Source: Neurospora intermedia (Eukaryota; Ascomycota; Sordariomycetes; Sordariales; Sordariaceae). From it: a DNA stretch of 64,000 nt. The stretch spans positions 434,001 to 498,000 of the forward strand of contig BTPP01000003.1 of assembly GCA_037102815.1 (NCBI GenBank), read 5' to 3'. Positions 1-11,696 of this stretch are shown here, in pieces (within the stretch, counting starts at the first letter, position 1; each line of letters starts with the position of its first letter). The notes beneath the pieces were generated by a model. It saw nothing but the letters and a program-made list of their open reading frames with translations. It did no database searches and was not told where the DNA came from. The translations under genes were made by a program, and so were the position numbers.

Positions 1-856
1 GTAGGATCCTTTCACCTCCCTGCTCGACGGCTTCGCGGATTCACACAGATCCTCCGGCAGTTCCATCTGCATTGTATTCACGCGACCAGGGAAGTCGTTG
101 GTTGCGCATTATGCACTCAGGTCTGCGGCGGTCTCGGTCGCGCTATCCTGTGCCCACCCAAAATTTGCACACACTCCGCTAGTCAACTTTGGCACCTCTC
201 TCCCCTTCTGTACCCGCCTCAAGCGCTTCTCTGTTAGGTTGTGCTCATTGTTCCGGGATGTTGATGCCGACGTCCTACACAAGTGGAACATGGCAATGCC
301 CGTTCGCACGACGGAATCCCGGTGAGGATCAGGGTCCAGTCGGTATGCGGTGCAACCCTTCGCGGAAAGCCGGTTCTCCGTTGATGGGATAAGAGAGGGA
401 AAAAGAGTTGCGATGATAAAATGGCGTGCAGTGCCTCGTGCAGTGCTAAAAGTGCCTTTCATCTTGTCTCTTGATTGCGCAATTGCTCGACATAAAGGCT
501 GTGTCTGCGGTTGAGCGATTGCGTGCTCAAAGCCAGCCCCGATTTTCTTACGTTCTGACGTGCTCACCTCCAAATCACATCCGCCATTGGCCTGGTCTCA
601 GACGTCCATATCATCCACCATCTCCTCCCTCGTCGGACTGGTTGATCACACCTCAAGCTCAACCCGCTACCCCGGATTCTGACCCCAGGTCGGCTTCCCC
701 AGCTTCCCTTATAAGCGGAGAGTCCGACTTCTCTCTGTTCTGCTCAAGCCTCTCTGATCGGCTTCAGTTATCTCGCCCACCTCATTGAGGAATTTATCCT
801 TCACCTCACCTTATCTCGTATTAGCCGAAACCCCCCGTTCTTGACGACAGACGACC
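1..856. promoter_or_regulatory. Upstream region of the sulfatase gene
   Basis: No supportable gene. Open frames on both strands lack protein-like composition. A TATA-like TTATAAG lies at 709-715, about 140 nt before the sulfatase ATG, in a pyrimidine-rich stretch. I looked for a CYS3-type palindrome (ATGRYRYCAT), which would fit a sulfur-regulated gene in Neurospora, and did not see a clear one. Confidence 0.35.
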
Positions 857-3034
857 ATGCCGGCAGCTCTCAACTCTCAACCGGCCTCTCCGGAGCTTAC
901 GCCCGTGAATGGTTTTACCAATGGCAATGGCCATACCAACGGCAATGGCTATACCAACGGTAATGGCCACACCAACGGCAATGGCTATGCCAACGGTAAT
1001 GGCCATACCAACGGCAATGGCTATGCCAACGGTAATGGCCATACCAACGGCAATGGCTATACCAACGGCAACGGGATCGCTCCCGGGCAGGACAAGGAGA
1101 AGCAGCTGAACATCCTATACATCATGGCAGATCAGCTCGCCGCGCCTGTGATGAAAATCTACAACCCGGATTCCATTGTTGACACGCCCAATATTGACGC
1201 TCTGGCCGCAAAATCCGTCCAGTTTGACTCGGCATACTGCCCATCGCCGCTCTGCGGCCCTTCAAGGATGAGCATGATCACGGGTCAGCTCCCCATGAAG
1301 ATCGGAGCGTATGACAATGCGGCCCAGATTTTGAGCGATATCCCTACTTACGCCCACTACCTCCGACGTGATGGCTACCAAACGGTTTTGGCTGGAAAGA
1401 TGCACTTCGTGATGGACCAGAAGCATGGGTACGAGAAGCGTCTAACCACTGACATCTATCCCGGCGACTTCGGCTGGGCAGCCAACTGGGATGCGGATAT
1501 TGAGAGGCCCGAGCAAAGGCTAGAATGGTATCACAATGCGAGCTCCATCGAACAGGCTGGTCCTTGTGTTCGCAGCAACCAGCTTGATTACGACGAGGAG
1601 GTTATGTACAAGTCAACGCAGTTTCTTCATGACTACGCTCGCAGCGGAGAGTCGAGGCGCCCGTTCTGTTTGACGGTACGTACTGGGCCTTTCTTGTCAT
1701 CTTCTCAGCCGAATAGGGCTGCAGATGCTGTATTTTCAGCGTGGGGAAGGAAGGGTCATGGTGTGCCCATAACCGGGTGACCGACGGCGAGAAAGGAAGG
1801 TTGAACTTTGCTAACGAAATCACGCCATAGGTTTCCCTTACTCACCCTCACGATCCCTACACCATCGAAGACGAGTATTGGGACAAGTACCAGGAGGTGG
1901 AAATTGATCTCCCCAAGGTTCCCAGAATTCCGAACGAGGAGCAGGATCCCCATAGCCAGAGACTGCTCAGGGTCTGCGACTTGTGGGACAAGAACTTTAC
2001 GGATGATCAGATTAAGCGCGCACGCAGGGCCTACTATGGCGCTGTCAGCTATGTTGATGACTGTGTTGGCAAGCTACTCAAGGTCTTGGAGAAGTGCAAA
2101 CTTGCCGACGACACCATCATCGTCTTCAGTGGCGACCACGGAGACATGCTTGGTGAGCGCGGACTCTGGTACGTTTTACTACTCGATCTGGATTTTGTAC
2201 TTCCCCCGGGTATGTCGCTAATCCACGTTTTCCCGACTGCAGGTACAAGATGAGCTACTTCGAGTCATCCGTTCGTGTCCCTCTTCTGATCTCTTATCCC
2301 AAAAAGTACACACCTCATCGTGTGACCCAGAACGTGTCCACCTTGGACATTCTGCCGACCATGGTCGATTTGATCGGCACGAAGCTGGTTCCTGGCCTGC
2401 CGATGGACGGCAAATCCCTTCTTCCGTTCCTGGAGGGACGCGACGCAGAAGGGCACGATACCGTCATCGCCGAATATACGGGCGAGGGCACCGTCAGCCC
2501 CATCATGATGATCAAACGCGGCAACTGGAAGTTCATCATCTGCCCCGCGGACGGCGTTCAGCTGTTTGATCTAGGAAGGGATCCGCTTGAACTTGAGGAC
2601 CTCGCCAAGGTTCTTGCGGGGCCAAAGGCAGAGATGCTCGATCCCGAATATAGAGAGACGGCGGAAATCATTTTGAGAGGATTTGAGGATGAGGCGAGAG
2701 TGCGATGGGACTTTGAAAGTATCACCGAGCAAGTCCTTCTCTCGCAGAGGAAACGCAGATTTGTGTGGAGCGCCTTTACGGCGAAGGACTCAGAGCGTGA
2801 GAAATGGGACTTCAATCCGATCGAGGACGGCCGGGAGAAGTCAGTAAAACCCTTGTCACCCTCCCTCATCTCGCAATGTATACTGACACACGTAATTACA
2901 GATACATCCGCTCACATATGCCCCTCGACGAACTTGAGCGTATGGCTCGCTTTCCGCCTGTCGACGCCAATGGCAATGAGCTACCCAAGGGGGCACCCCT
3001 CAAAGTTCATCAAGCAGGCTCCCATGAAGAGTGA
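857..3034 (+). CDS. Choline-sulfatase-type sulfatase
   Basis: Exons 857-1675, 1831-2168, 2243-2839 and 2902-3034 (introns 155, 74 and 62 nt, all GT-AG) give 628 aa. The core begins LNILYIMADQ, with the metal-binding Asp at residue 92. It carries the sulfatase signature LCGPSRMSM, where Cys133 would be converted to formylglycine. A second metal-site motif, FSGDHGDMLGERGLW, spans the second intron. The C-terminal KYIRSHMPLDELERMARFP resembles the extra domain of choline-O-sulfatases, which release choline and sulfate from choline-O-sulfate. No signal peptide is visible, so the enzyme is probably cytosolic. Residues about 20-73 are an Asn/Gly-rich tandem repeat not expected in the family. Sulfur or nitrogen control is likely from family knowledge but is not shown by the sequence. 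The choline substrate is inferred; another sulfate ester is possible. Confidence 0.9.
922..1074 (+). repeat. 18-bp coding minisatellite in the sulfatase
   Basis: About eight tandem 18-bp units encode alternating NGNGHT and NGNGYT/NGNGYA hexapeptides. The H and Y versions alternate, giving a 36-bp higher-order unit. Unit differences are mostly third-position changes. The array keeps the reading frame. Confidence 0.9.
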
Positions 3035-4387
3035 TAGGTTTGATGGTGCCGGAAGATAAAATGGCGTTGAAGACATATGATGGGCGTTCTTTTGGGATGA
3101 TCAGTGGTTCACTGGTTCACGATGACAAGATAGTAGATACCCTGGCTTGGCATCAGCGACGGGCATTAGCGACGGGCATTGGCGCACGGCATGCAAGCAT
3201 CAGCACAAAGTGCTCTCTTTTTTTCTTTTTTCTTTTTTCTTTTTTCTTTTTTAGTTTATTTTGGTTATCAATAAACGTGGGTAACTATGATACTGTAGTA
3301 TTCAATTGAATATAACTTCATTTCTTGTACCGATGACAGGTCAACCATCATCTGTGTACTTGTCATGTTGCGTATCTCCAAGTTCAAGCTCCAAGCACTG
3401 ACAGTAGAGGTATGCCAATCAACTTACGATCCCGACCAATTTCCGCATTTCTAGACCACAAGAACTTGGCTCGATTCACGGCACATTTATTAGATTATCT
3501 GATTTGCTTGCTGTACTTGGTGCGCCAGGTATTCGGAATTCCAGACCACGGTGTGGAAGGAAATCATGTCTACTCACGGAACACAGAAAACTGATGACAA
3601 TTTATGATTACAAAAAGACCAAGAGAGAAGCAGACAAGAAAAAAATATTAGTGACTTGCGCGGTCCGTGAATTAAACCGGGTCTTCAACCAGTGGTAGAT
3701 ACTACACTTGGACGAGCTTGCCTCCACAGTCGGTCTTCGAACAGAGATTTTCTAGGGATTCAGTTTCAAGTCACAAATCGAATGATAGGTAAGAACGGCC
3801 CTGCGACTCTGCTCTGAACTGAACCGGTTGGTGCCGCAAGCTTGGGATCTTCGGCGCATGTCATCTGTTGTATTGTTTGCTCTTGCCGCTTTTGTCAAGC
3901 AAGTCTTTTCTTCCCTTTGGCTCGCTGATGGATTCGTTTTCTTCATTGGCTTTAGGTTGTAGCTGTTGTGGAGGGATGTCAGAATCAACCGAAATCGATT
4001 GATACAACCAAGCATCTGCCATTCATGGGATTCTAGACCCTGCCGTGACCGCCAAGCTGGGGGCCAGGGGTCGCTTGCTTTAAGTTTACACTAGTGTGCA
4101 GCTCGTGCGGCTTTCGTGTTAGCGATTGTGCAGTGGGGCTGTAGTGGGGCTACACCAAAACGTCCAACGTCACTGCAGCTTCCGCCGTCGCTGTTGTTTG
4201 ACGGAACTTTTACCTTCTAAACGCGTCGATCTCTTTACATTGCAGTGAATCCCTTGTTGCGACCCGACCTCCCGACTCCAAGACATACTTGTACGAGACA
4301 ATAGCCACGGAGATATCCAATATCCTTGTATTAACGAAGCGCAACATAATTTGCTCACTCTACCCCTCCGAAGACTCGTTCAACAAC
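3035..4387. other. Intergenic region, sulfatase to MED8
   Basis: Presumed 3' UTR of the sulfatase, then the MED8 upstream region. A T-rich run of repeated CTTTTTT units lies at about 3217-3252. A short direct repeat of GTGGGGCTGTA/GTGGGGCTACA lies at about 4132-4154. No gene seen. Confidence 0.5.
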
Positions 4388-5308
4388 ATGGCCGACGGCA
4401 AAGATTCCCTCCGCCTAGCTCCTGATGAATTCAAGCAGCTCGAGGTTCTCCGAAACCGATTCCATCAACTCACTCACAGTTTGAACAGCCTGTTTAATGA
4501 TATCCAGCGAAGCCAGCCTCTCCCAAGCCAGTAAGTCGTTGCTCTGTCCCCCCTCCTACATCTTTCCCTTCCTCGAGGCTGGCCGCGTTCTTATACGGAT
4601 CTGTTCTTCCACAGGGAGTCCCTCACAGCCTCAGCAGCCATTCTCCAAAAGAGTCTCGAAACTATCCAAAAGCTCGCAGACGAAAACTCCGACTTGTTCC
4701 AACGCATCGTCGTCCACCCATCGACAAACTTCCCTGGGCGCACTCAGGAACACATCCTTCTGCAACTACTCAGAAAGAAACTCGAGCCGGAAGTCGAGAG
4801 CTGGGTCGAAGATGCGCGTAGCGTAGCAAGGGCCTCTGGTTTGGACCCGAGCAAACTGGCCAGCGCCCAACAGAGGAGCAACGACTACGACGATGATGAT
4901 GACGACTACCGAGACGAAGAGGAGGACGCGCCCTCGGACCCGTTCAACGAACAGTGGGCCGACATGTTTCAGGTCAGCATGGACAGCATCAGGGATTACC
5001 TCATGAACCAAGCGAACGAGCCCTATACGATCGCCGAGCGCGAGATGGGCATTGAGAATGTACGCACCGGTTTGAAGCGATCGCTTGAGGAGGAGGACAG
5101 CGAGGAAGAAGACGAAGACGAGGACGAGGACGAAGACAGACCGCTTGCTGCCGCTGGGCTCGGCAACGTCAATGCGGCGAGTCTGTTCCATCCAGAGCAT
5201 GTCCTATGGCTCGCTTCGAGGGGCAATATGAAGCTCCCGAAGAATGTTGACCTGGAGGCTATACGCAAGAGAGAGAAACCTAGGGGGCGCCCGGCTCCCG
5301 CACAGTGA
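4388..5308 (+). CDS. med8: Mediator complex subunit 8
   Basis: Exons 4388-4530 and 4615-5308 (84-nt GT-AG intron) give 278 aa. The N-terminal helical region ([20 protein letters not shown], then the [20 protein letters not shown] segment) and the following [20 protein letters not shown] match fungal Med8, a head-module subunit of the Mediator coactivator that contacts TBP and RNA polymerase II in the nucleus. Two acidic runs follow, near residues 140-160 and 205-225. The C-terminal helix [15 protein letters not shown] is the kind of segment that joins Med8 to Med18/Med20. The start is the first ATG in frame with the Med8 N-terminus ([17 protein letters not shown]). The identification rests on family resemblance recalled from fungal sequences. 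Confidence 0.88.
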
Positions 5309-8300
5309 GCGAACAGGATAATCTCAAGCCAGCTCCGTGTGTGATCCGGGAAAACACCAATGGCAATATCTGCGATCTGCTGCTTCCCATGAGCTGGGAG
5401 CAATAAACCCAATGCGCGGATCGCATCCAAGGGGCAATTCTTTGGCAGAAGCCTCAGTTGCTGAGCGAACCGATTTTTCGATGCCTTGGACATGGAGCAT
5501 GAGCTGTTTTTTAAGAACGGATTTGCTTCTGTCGTGTTCATATGCTACGATTCGAAGGTGCTATTTTCTTCTCCAGTTGGTTGGTAGCATCCAAGTCCGG
5601 AAAGACAGGAAAGACACTTCCAGCACGGCGATGGCGAGTTCATGGTGTTGTTGGTCGGTAGCAACCGCCGACTCCCTCGCACCCACTGCAACAGCTCTCG
5701 CGTTTTGGTAGCCGACGATGACAGCGTTCCCTGCAGTGTGACTGTGCCCTCTGCGACCCAATCACATCTTTCAGCCGCTTATTGCAACCCGCCTACCATA
5801 TACCGGGAGGCGGTCTTGTTGAGGATATTGTCTGGGACTGCAGCAATAAGCTGGAAGTCCCTGAGCTCCAGAACCATTTGACTGACACGTATCAATCAAT
5901 GATAGACGCTACCTCGAACGAGCTTTTGATGAGAGGTCGATATATTCAACCCACCTAAAGTTGGCTTTGGTTTCCTGACTGCTACGCTGGAGAAACTTTG
6001 GATCTAGCCTGAGAGGTTAGATGTAACTATCAGCCGAGCTTACCTTGGGATACGATACGTTCTACGGTGCAAAGGGTTCACGGTGACTTGGCTTCACCAC
6101 TAGTGTGCTCGGTCTGTTAGTCACACGTCATGCCTGCTGACACAGCGCCCACCTCCATACAGGTCAGTATGAACAGCATCCAAGACGGTGATGGCATTCG
6201 TCATTACTCTGGCTCGACGACATGGTGCGCTGTGTTGGCCCAACATGCACGCCACCACGCCGTATCAGGACTCAGCTTTCGGCGATTTGTATGCTTCGAG
6301 CAGGCTCGCATGCTGTGTGCGGGCCATCTCGAGCTGATAAAACCAATGGAAAGCGTGGTCAAAGGATAGAAGCTTAGTGAAAGCGGTAGTCAGGATGATA
6401 ATGATGATGATTGCTAGATTCTATCAAACGCCGGCCTGCCGCAGGTTTAGTTGATGATTGCTTGCGCATCTTCTCAGACGATGGTGATTACTCTCATAAG
6501 TGGTGATCAACTAGAAACTTGAACTCTACCTTTCCTCGCTCGGTCTCCGGATCACTTCATGTTATCTGTTACAAGATGTCGTCTACTAGCAACTTCCTCT
6601 CCATACTTTGGAAGTTGATCACGTCCTGCTACCTGAGTAGCCACAGTCAAACAGCATGGCGCCGAGCTGTGGAATTCCAATAACGCCGCCGATCACAACA
6701 AAAACAGTAACGTCAAGGAGGCCGAAGCATGGGAAAGGCTATGTGTGTTCCGCCACTAACTGGAGGGCGGGGCTTCGCGGGATGAGATTTATGCATCGAC
6801 TGCAAAAAGAAGGATCTGATAAAGGGTTCTTTTGCGGCGCCCAACAGGGCTGAAAGGCCAGGTACAGGTGGAGATGTATCTAGACCAGAAGAGGCTGAAG
6901 AACTATTGTGCTTCGGTCGGATCTTTCATGGTCTGGTAAGGCTAAGAATGTCAAGAAACTTGGATGTGGATATAAAAAGGGGATGGGAATAAATGACAGA
7001 TGCCGAGGAGATTGGGTGGTGTCGGTCGTTCGAGGAGCTACTCAACTGGAGCTGTGAAAGGCACCAAGAAGGAGGAAAACGCGAGGTTAAACAAAAAAAA
7101 AAAAAACAGTCATACGCGCGCAGACTTCGTATGAGCCGTTCAATTTGGAGCAGGTGCCTGGTGAGATCTCTGGTCCTATAATGGTGTGGCCGTTATATGC
7201 TGGCTCTTGAGACGAAAATCCAGAGGTTCGCTTTCGGTGATGGTGGCAGTGCATTCTCGGAAATGATCCGAGAAAGGTTGAAGTTACGAGAGGAATACTT
7301 GAGATGGGTAGCTCAGTGTCAGCGTGAGCGGGAGGTTACCAAGATTTGTCCTACTAACAATTGCGATTCTCTATACCGCCTGCGTCTGTTAAGGACGCTA
7401 ACATTAATCGCTCGTTCCCCTTGCTCAGGGGGATTACCACAAACATCGCTGACCGGTTACCCCTGGTGCCACTGATCAACAATTAGGTGACAGCTCGCAA
7501 AGGACCTACCTGACGGACACCCACGTTGGGTCATTCGAAGAAGAGGCACCGTTTGCTCGCGACAATCTGTAACAGCGAGTTCCACGCCGGAATTTTGGTA
7601 GGTAATCTGATGTTGGCTAGAAATCAACTCGACCTGTTCTCGTCCACAAGATTCGAGTATCTCGGGCTGGTGACGCTTGTCAGGCCTGGAACGAAGCATA
7701 TTTCGGCAGATGTTTGAGTACCCGAAGCCCTGTCCCGAGCGGACCCAGAGTCCCAAAGCAGCTCAAGGACCGATCCGGCGATTCGAACCACTAAAAAAAC
7801 AAAACCTTCTCAAGCAAGGCATTTGAAGCCCACGCTTCCTGCCAACGACAACCCTTGCCGTCCTAATTTCTGGGGTAATAAGCTTCCGCCCAACGGGGAG
7901 CCAAGTGAACACCAAAAGCTTATTCCTTTTTTAAACCCTGGAAAGCCCAAGGTGACCAGCATACTGAACGAGGGGGTATAGTAGGTAATGTATCACCCGC
8001 ACAAACCCAAGCATCACCTTTACCGATCTGCAACCCCTGAGTGATAATTTGGGACCTGACCTTCCCCAGCCAGCCTCTACAACTCCCGAAACCTACCTGT
8101 TGGGGAGGGGGTCAGGTTTCCTGTCTGTTTCCCAACTCTGCTCCACAGAAGAGCTCCCTTCCTTTCACCTGCTCTCCTATTGTTCTCGCGCTCGGCCATT
8201 GCTTTCGATAGTCCCGAGTAGCTAATGGGTCCTCCTTTTCAATATTAAGTTTCCAAGAGGGAAAGCTCGGAAAGGAAGTGGGCTTCAGGACACCAATGAA

Positions 8301-9470
8301 TGTCGGAGACAGCTTCTTGGCATCGGCTACAGCCTAGATGTACCATAGATTCAGCTCGAGACCCGAGGGTTACCATGTTAGAGACGATACGGAGGTTTAC
8401 TCGCCTCGCAAAGAAAGGGGACCGCTGCTGATATTCAAAATTGGACCGATAGCTCACATTACGCCACACTGATGATGTGGAGGTATGATCGGTTTCTTTT
8501 TTCAGCTCACAAGCTGTCAGGGAGAGGGCAACACCTGGCAGCCTATCAAAACATCAAGGTGCAGATTGCCTGTTGGAAGTTGAACCCGGTGGAGGGAGAA
8601 GGAGACGCCCTGACGCCCTGGGGACGAGCGAGATAGGAAACACCGTTCGCATACAACCCGTTTCAAAAGGGGTCCAAGAGGAGAGATGATGAGCTCACCA
8701 ACGCGCAGATCATCCACGAAAAGCAAGGCTTCTTCTATTCAGGGGATGTCCTGTTCAGGTTGGGTGGCAGCATTGGAACTGTGATGGTGGGCTTGAAATA
8801 GGGACGTTCTGCTGTTCCTGGACGATCGGTGGGGCCTCTTACGACTCCTTGACCTTGGGACCGTTTTTCTCTGGCTCTAGTCCCTTTCTCGAAGTCTCTC
8901 ATTCATTCATCTTTCTTTTGATTCCACTTTCAGTGCTTTGCGGGTTGTGCATCGGCTTTGCATTTTGTCTTGTTGTTGACGTTGCTGACCCTCTTTGTTG
9001 TCGAGGACGAGGCCGGCTCAAGTGTCAAACTATCAGTATTCTTTGGCGGTGGATTAGAATGATTGGTAAGTCCCGTGTTTCATAATTCGAGCATGAATAC
9101 CCTGAACGTCTTGAAACCATCTGGTTACAATCCAGTCGATTGGTGGCGGTTCCATCGCTTTCTTGTGTTTGATATACAGTTCATCCAATCTAGGGTCATC
9201 ACGCAGTTGAGCTATACCGAAGCTTATCCTGTCCGGTGGTCTTTCCACGACGCACCTCTACACTTTTGTTGCCATCCTCAAACGATAAGAAAAACGAACC
9301 CATCGCTAACCTGAGTACTACAGACACATTTTCCTCTGACTTTCATTATTAGAAACTCACCAATGCTCCTTCCTGCTGTGTCAACAACAAAGATCTGACT
9401 GGAGAGCTGATGTAAAGTGCCCGGTGTAACACTCTTACCGACACTGCAAGCATAAAGACATAACAGCAAG
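5309..9470. other. 4.2-kb stretch without a recognised gene
   Basis: No open frame longer than about 100 codons looks protein-like, and I could not assemble a spliced gene. There is a 14-nt A run at about 7093-7106. A canonical donor GTAAGT at about 9065 could belong to a 5' UTR intron of the acyltransferase gene that starts at 9471. Base composition is not obviously AT-shifted, so this does not look like a heavily RIP-mutated repeat. It may hold an unrecognised transcript or simply be long intergenic DNA. Confidence 0.5.
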
Positions 9471-11030
9471 ATGCTCCGCCATCAACTAAACCCAGTGTCA
9501 TGGGCCGACACCTTTCTCCGGGCTCTCATCCCGAGCTTCATAGCCGACGCCATTTTCTCTGATCACAGGAAAGCGACCCGACTACACCCAACTTCGTACC
9601 TCGACGGCCTACGCGGCATAGCCTCCGTGATCGTCTTCTTCTGCCACTATACCGAGGACAACTACAACTCTCTGACACGCTCCTACGGCGTCGCCGACAA
9701 TGACCGCCCAGAAACGGCCACGACAGGGTGGATTCAGCTCCCGTTCCTACGCATCATCTTCTCCGGGCGGCCCATGGTGCACATCTTCTTTGTCATCTCG
9801 GGCTTTGTGCTCTCGTACAAACCCATCAAGGCCATCCACGCCCGCGACTATGACAAATGCTATGTCACTCTCAGCTCGTCGACCTTCCGCCGCGCGTTCC
9901 GCCTCTTTGGGCCCTGCGTGGCCTCGACCTTCATGATCATGTGTTTGCAGCAGATGGACCTTTATCCTGGGCGGAACCCGCGCGCATCGTGGGCCGAGCA
10001 GCTGATGGTCTGGAAGCGCGTCGTCTTCACGCAGATCACCTGGCCGTGGGCCTGGGACAAGGACATGATGCCCGGCTACGACATCCATCTGTGGACGATC
10101 CCGATCGAGTTCGCGCACTCGATGCTGCTGTTTATGGTCATCCTCATGCTGGCGCGCACCAAGCTGCGCATCAGGCAGATGATGGTTTTGGGGTTGATGG
10201 GGTACTGCCTCAGCTGCGGCAAGTGGGCTGGATTTGAGTTCCTGGCGGGCCTGTTCCTTGCGGAGGTGCATGTGCTGAAGAGCGCAAGGGAGCAGCAGAA
10301 TAAGGAATGGGAGTCGGTGGCGCAGGAGGAGGATGATGATGACTTGGACAAGTATGGCCATCGGGAGGTCAGGCAGGGCGGCGGGCTTGTTAGTCTGTCG
10401 ACGCTGAAGACCGTGTTTTGCATCTCGCTGGTCATCTTGGGATTGTTTGTCGGCGGTTGGCCTAATCACTATGCGGACAAGACGCCGGGGATCCGGTGGT
10501 TTTTGGCAAAGACGCCCATGCCGTTCGCAAAGATGGACCATCTCGCCCCGCAAAAGTTTTGGTTCGGTCTTTGTGCGATAGGAACGGTCTGGGCTGTCGG
10601 AGAGCTTCCGCTCCTCAAACGCTTCTTCGAGGGTTCGCTAGCGCAGTATTGCGGGCGCATCAGCTATGCGATCTACATTTGCCATGGACCGGTTCTAGGA
10701 CTCTTCCAGGCTTATGTCTTTGGCAGCCCGTTTGTGCCGGCTCAGGGCGAACCTGGCACGGATGACTATAAGGTGGCTGTTGAGGCGCACGGGATCAAGG
10801 GGATGATGGGCATGGACAACACGACGCAAAAGACCATGGGCTGGTTTTTGGGATTGTGCGTGCTTGGGCCCATTGTTGTATGGGCGGCTGATATCTTTAT
10901 GAGGGCGATTGACGAGCCTATCGTCCGGATAGCAAGGAAGATGGAAAACGTTTGTTTGGACAGGGAAGCTCAGCCGGATCAGCGACCCGGTGGGAGACGA
11001 CTGGAGCCGGGATATTCGCAGGCTGCATAA
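9471..11030 (+). CDS. Acyltransferase-3 family membrane protein
   Basis: One intronless frame of 519 aa. The segment YLDGLRGIASVIVFFCHYTE (about residues 43-62) is the hallmark first helix of acyltransferase family 3 (OafA/YrhL type). It is followed by SGRPMVHIFFVISGFVLSYK and about eight further hydrophobic helices, including one at AQYCGRISYAIYICHGP near residue 390. An acidic linker (QEEDDDDLDKYG) sits in a loop near residue 285. The family moves acyl groups from acyl-CoA onto sugars, antibiotics or other hydroxyl compounds across a membrane. The substrate here cannot be told. The start fits the context AGCAAGATG and lies 43 residues before the domain. Neighbouring genes give no pathway clue. 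Confidence 0.85.
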   Translation: MLRHQLNPVSWADTFLRALIPSFIADAIFSDHRKATRLHPTSYLDGLRGIASVIVFFCHYTEDNYNSLTRSYGVADNDRPETATTGWIQLPFLRIIFSGRPMVHIFFVISGFVLSYKPIKAIHARDYDKCYVTLSSSTFRRAFRLFGPCVASTFMIMCLQQMDLYPGRNPRASWAEQLMVWKRVVFTQITWPWAWDKDMMPGYDIHLWTIPIEFAHSMLLFMVILMLARTKLRIRQMMVLGLMGYCLSCGKWAGFEFLAGLFLAEVHVLKSAREQQNKEWESVAQEEDDDDLDKYGHREVRQGGGLVSLSTLKTVFCISLVILGLFVGGWPNHYADKTPGIRWFLAKTPMPFAKMDHLAPQKFWFGLCAIGTVWAVGELPLLKRFFEGSLAQYCGRISYAIYICHGPVLGLFQAYVFGSPFVPAQGEPGTDDYKVAVEAHGIKGMMGMDNTTQKTMGWFLGLCVLGPIVVWAADIFMRAIDEPIVRIARKMENVCLDREAQPDQRPGGRRLEPGYSQAA

Positions 11031-11696
11031 AGTGGTGGACGTTTTGTTCGTGATTTGAGTTTGTTTTACGTCGGTCAGGGCGGTCTTTTGGAAAGCGTCG
11101 TGATGATGTAGGTCTAGATGGCGTTCCGGTGATATTCGACATCAGGGGCTCTGGCAGGGTCCAATATCTACCCTTAGAGCATTGGTATGGGATATACTTA
11201 TCACTAATACGAATATGATTATTTTCGCCGATATTTTGCTCCTTGGGACAATCATTGTTTACCTGCCTGTTGCGGTATGGTTGAAAAGAAAAAAAGTTCA
11301 GCTGGAGTCAAAATACACGTTGATTGCGATGAGTCAGCTCTCCGGCTAACCAGAGGCGGTCTACAAGTCTGACTCTTTCAATGATTAGTAGCGAACTGCG
11401 TAAGAATTGGCTTGAAGTACAAGGTAACGTGAACAACGATTTCCTATCCAGCGTCTTGCAAGAGTTGTATAGTTGATTGGCTCCCCCTAGTGCATTACCT
11501 ATCTCAACCACGCCAAGCCTTACGGGTACCACATCCCTTTTTCCTTGTTCTTATAAGATGTTGATTCATCTCACAAACTTTATCCATTACTTTGCTGTAA
11601 TGTGACTTTGGTCGACAGTGAAGTTGTCCATATTCCTACACCTTACGCCAACCGTACGACAAATCCGAGACCGAGGTCGCCTTAACGTCATCTGCC
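11031..11696. other. Intergenic region, acyltransferase to GFA gene
   Basis: Presumed 3' UTR of the acyltransferase followed by the upstream region of the GFA-type gene. Nothing else recognised. Confidence 0.5.

Noticed and set aside
1-856. CYS3-type sulfur regulatory site before the sulfatase
   Set aside because: No sequence fits ATGRYRYCAT closely enough to report.
7770-7790. tRNA-like T-loop (GGTTCGAATCG on the minus strand)
   Set aside because: The flanking bases do not form a T stem, and no anticodon or acceptor arm could be drawn around it.
9747-10553. 268-codon open frame on the minus strand
   Set aside because: It is antisense to the acyltransferase gene, whose protein has a clear family motif; the antisense product is Arg/His/Pro-rich shadow sequence.
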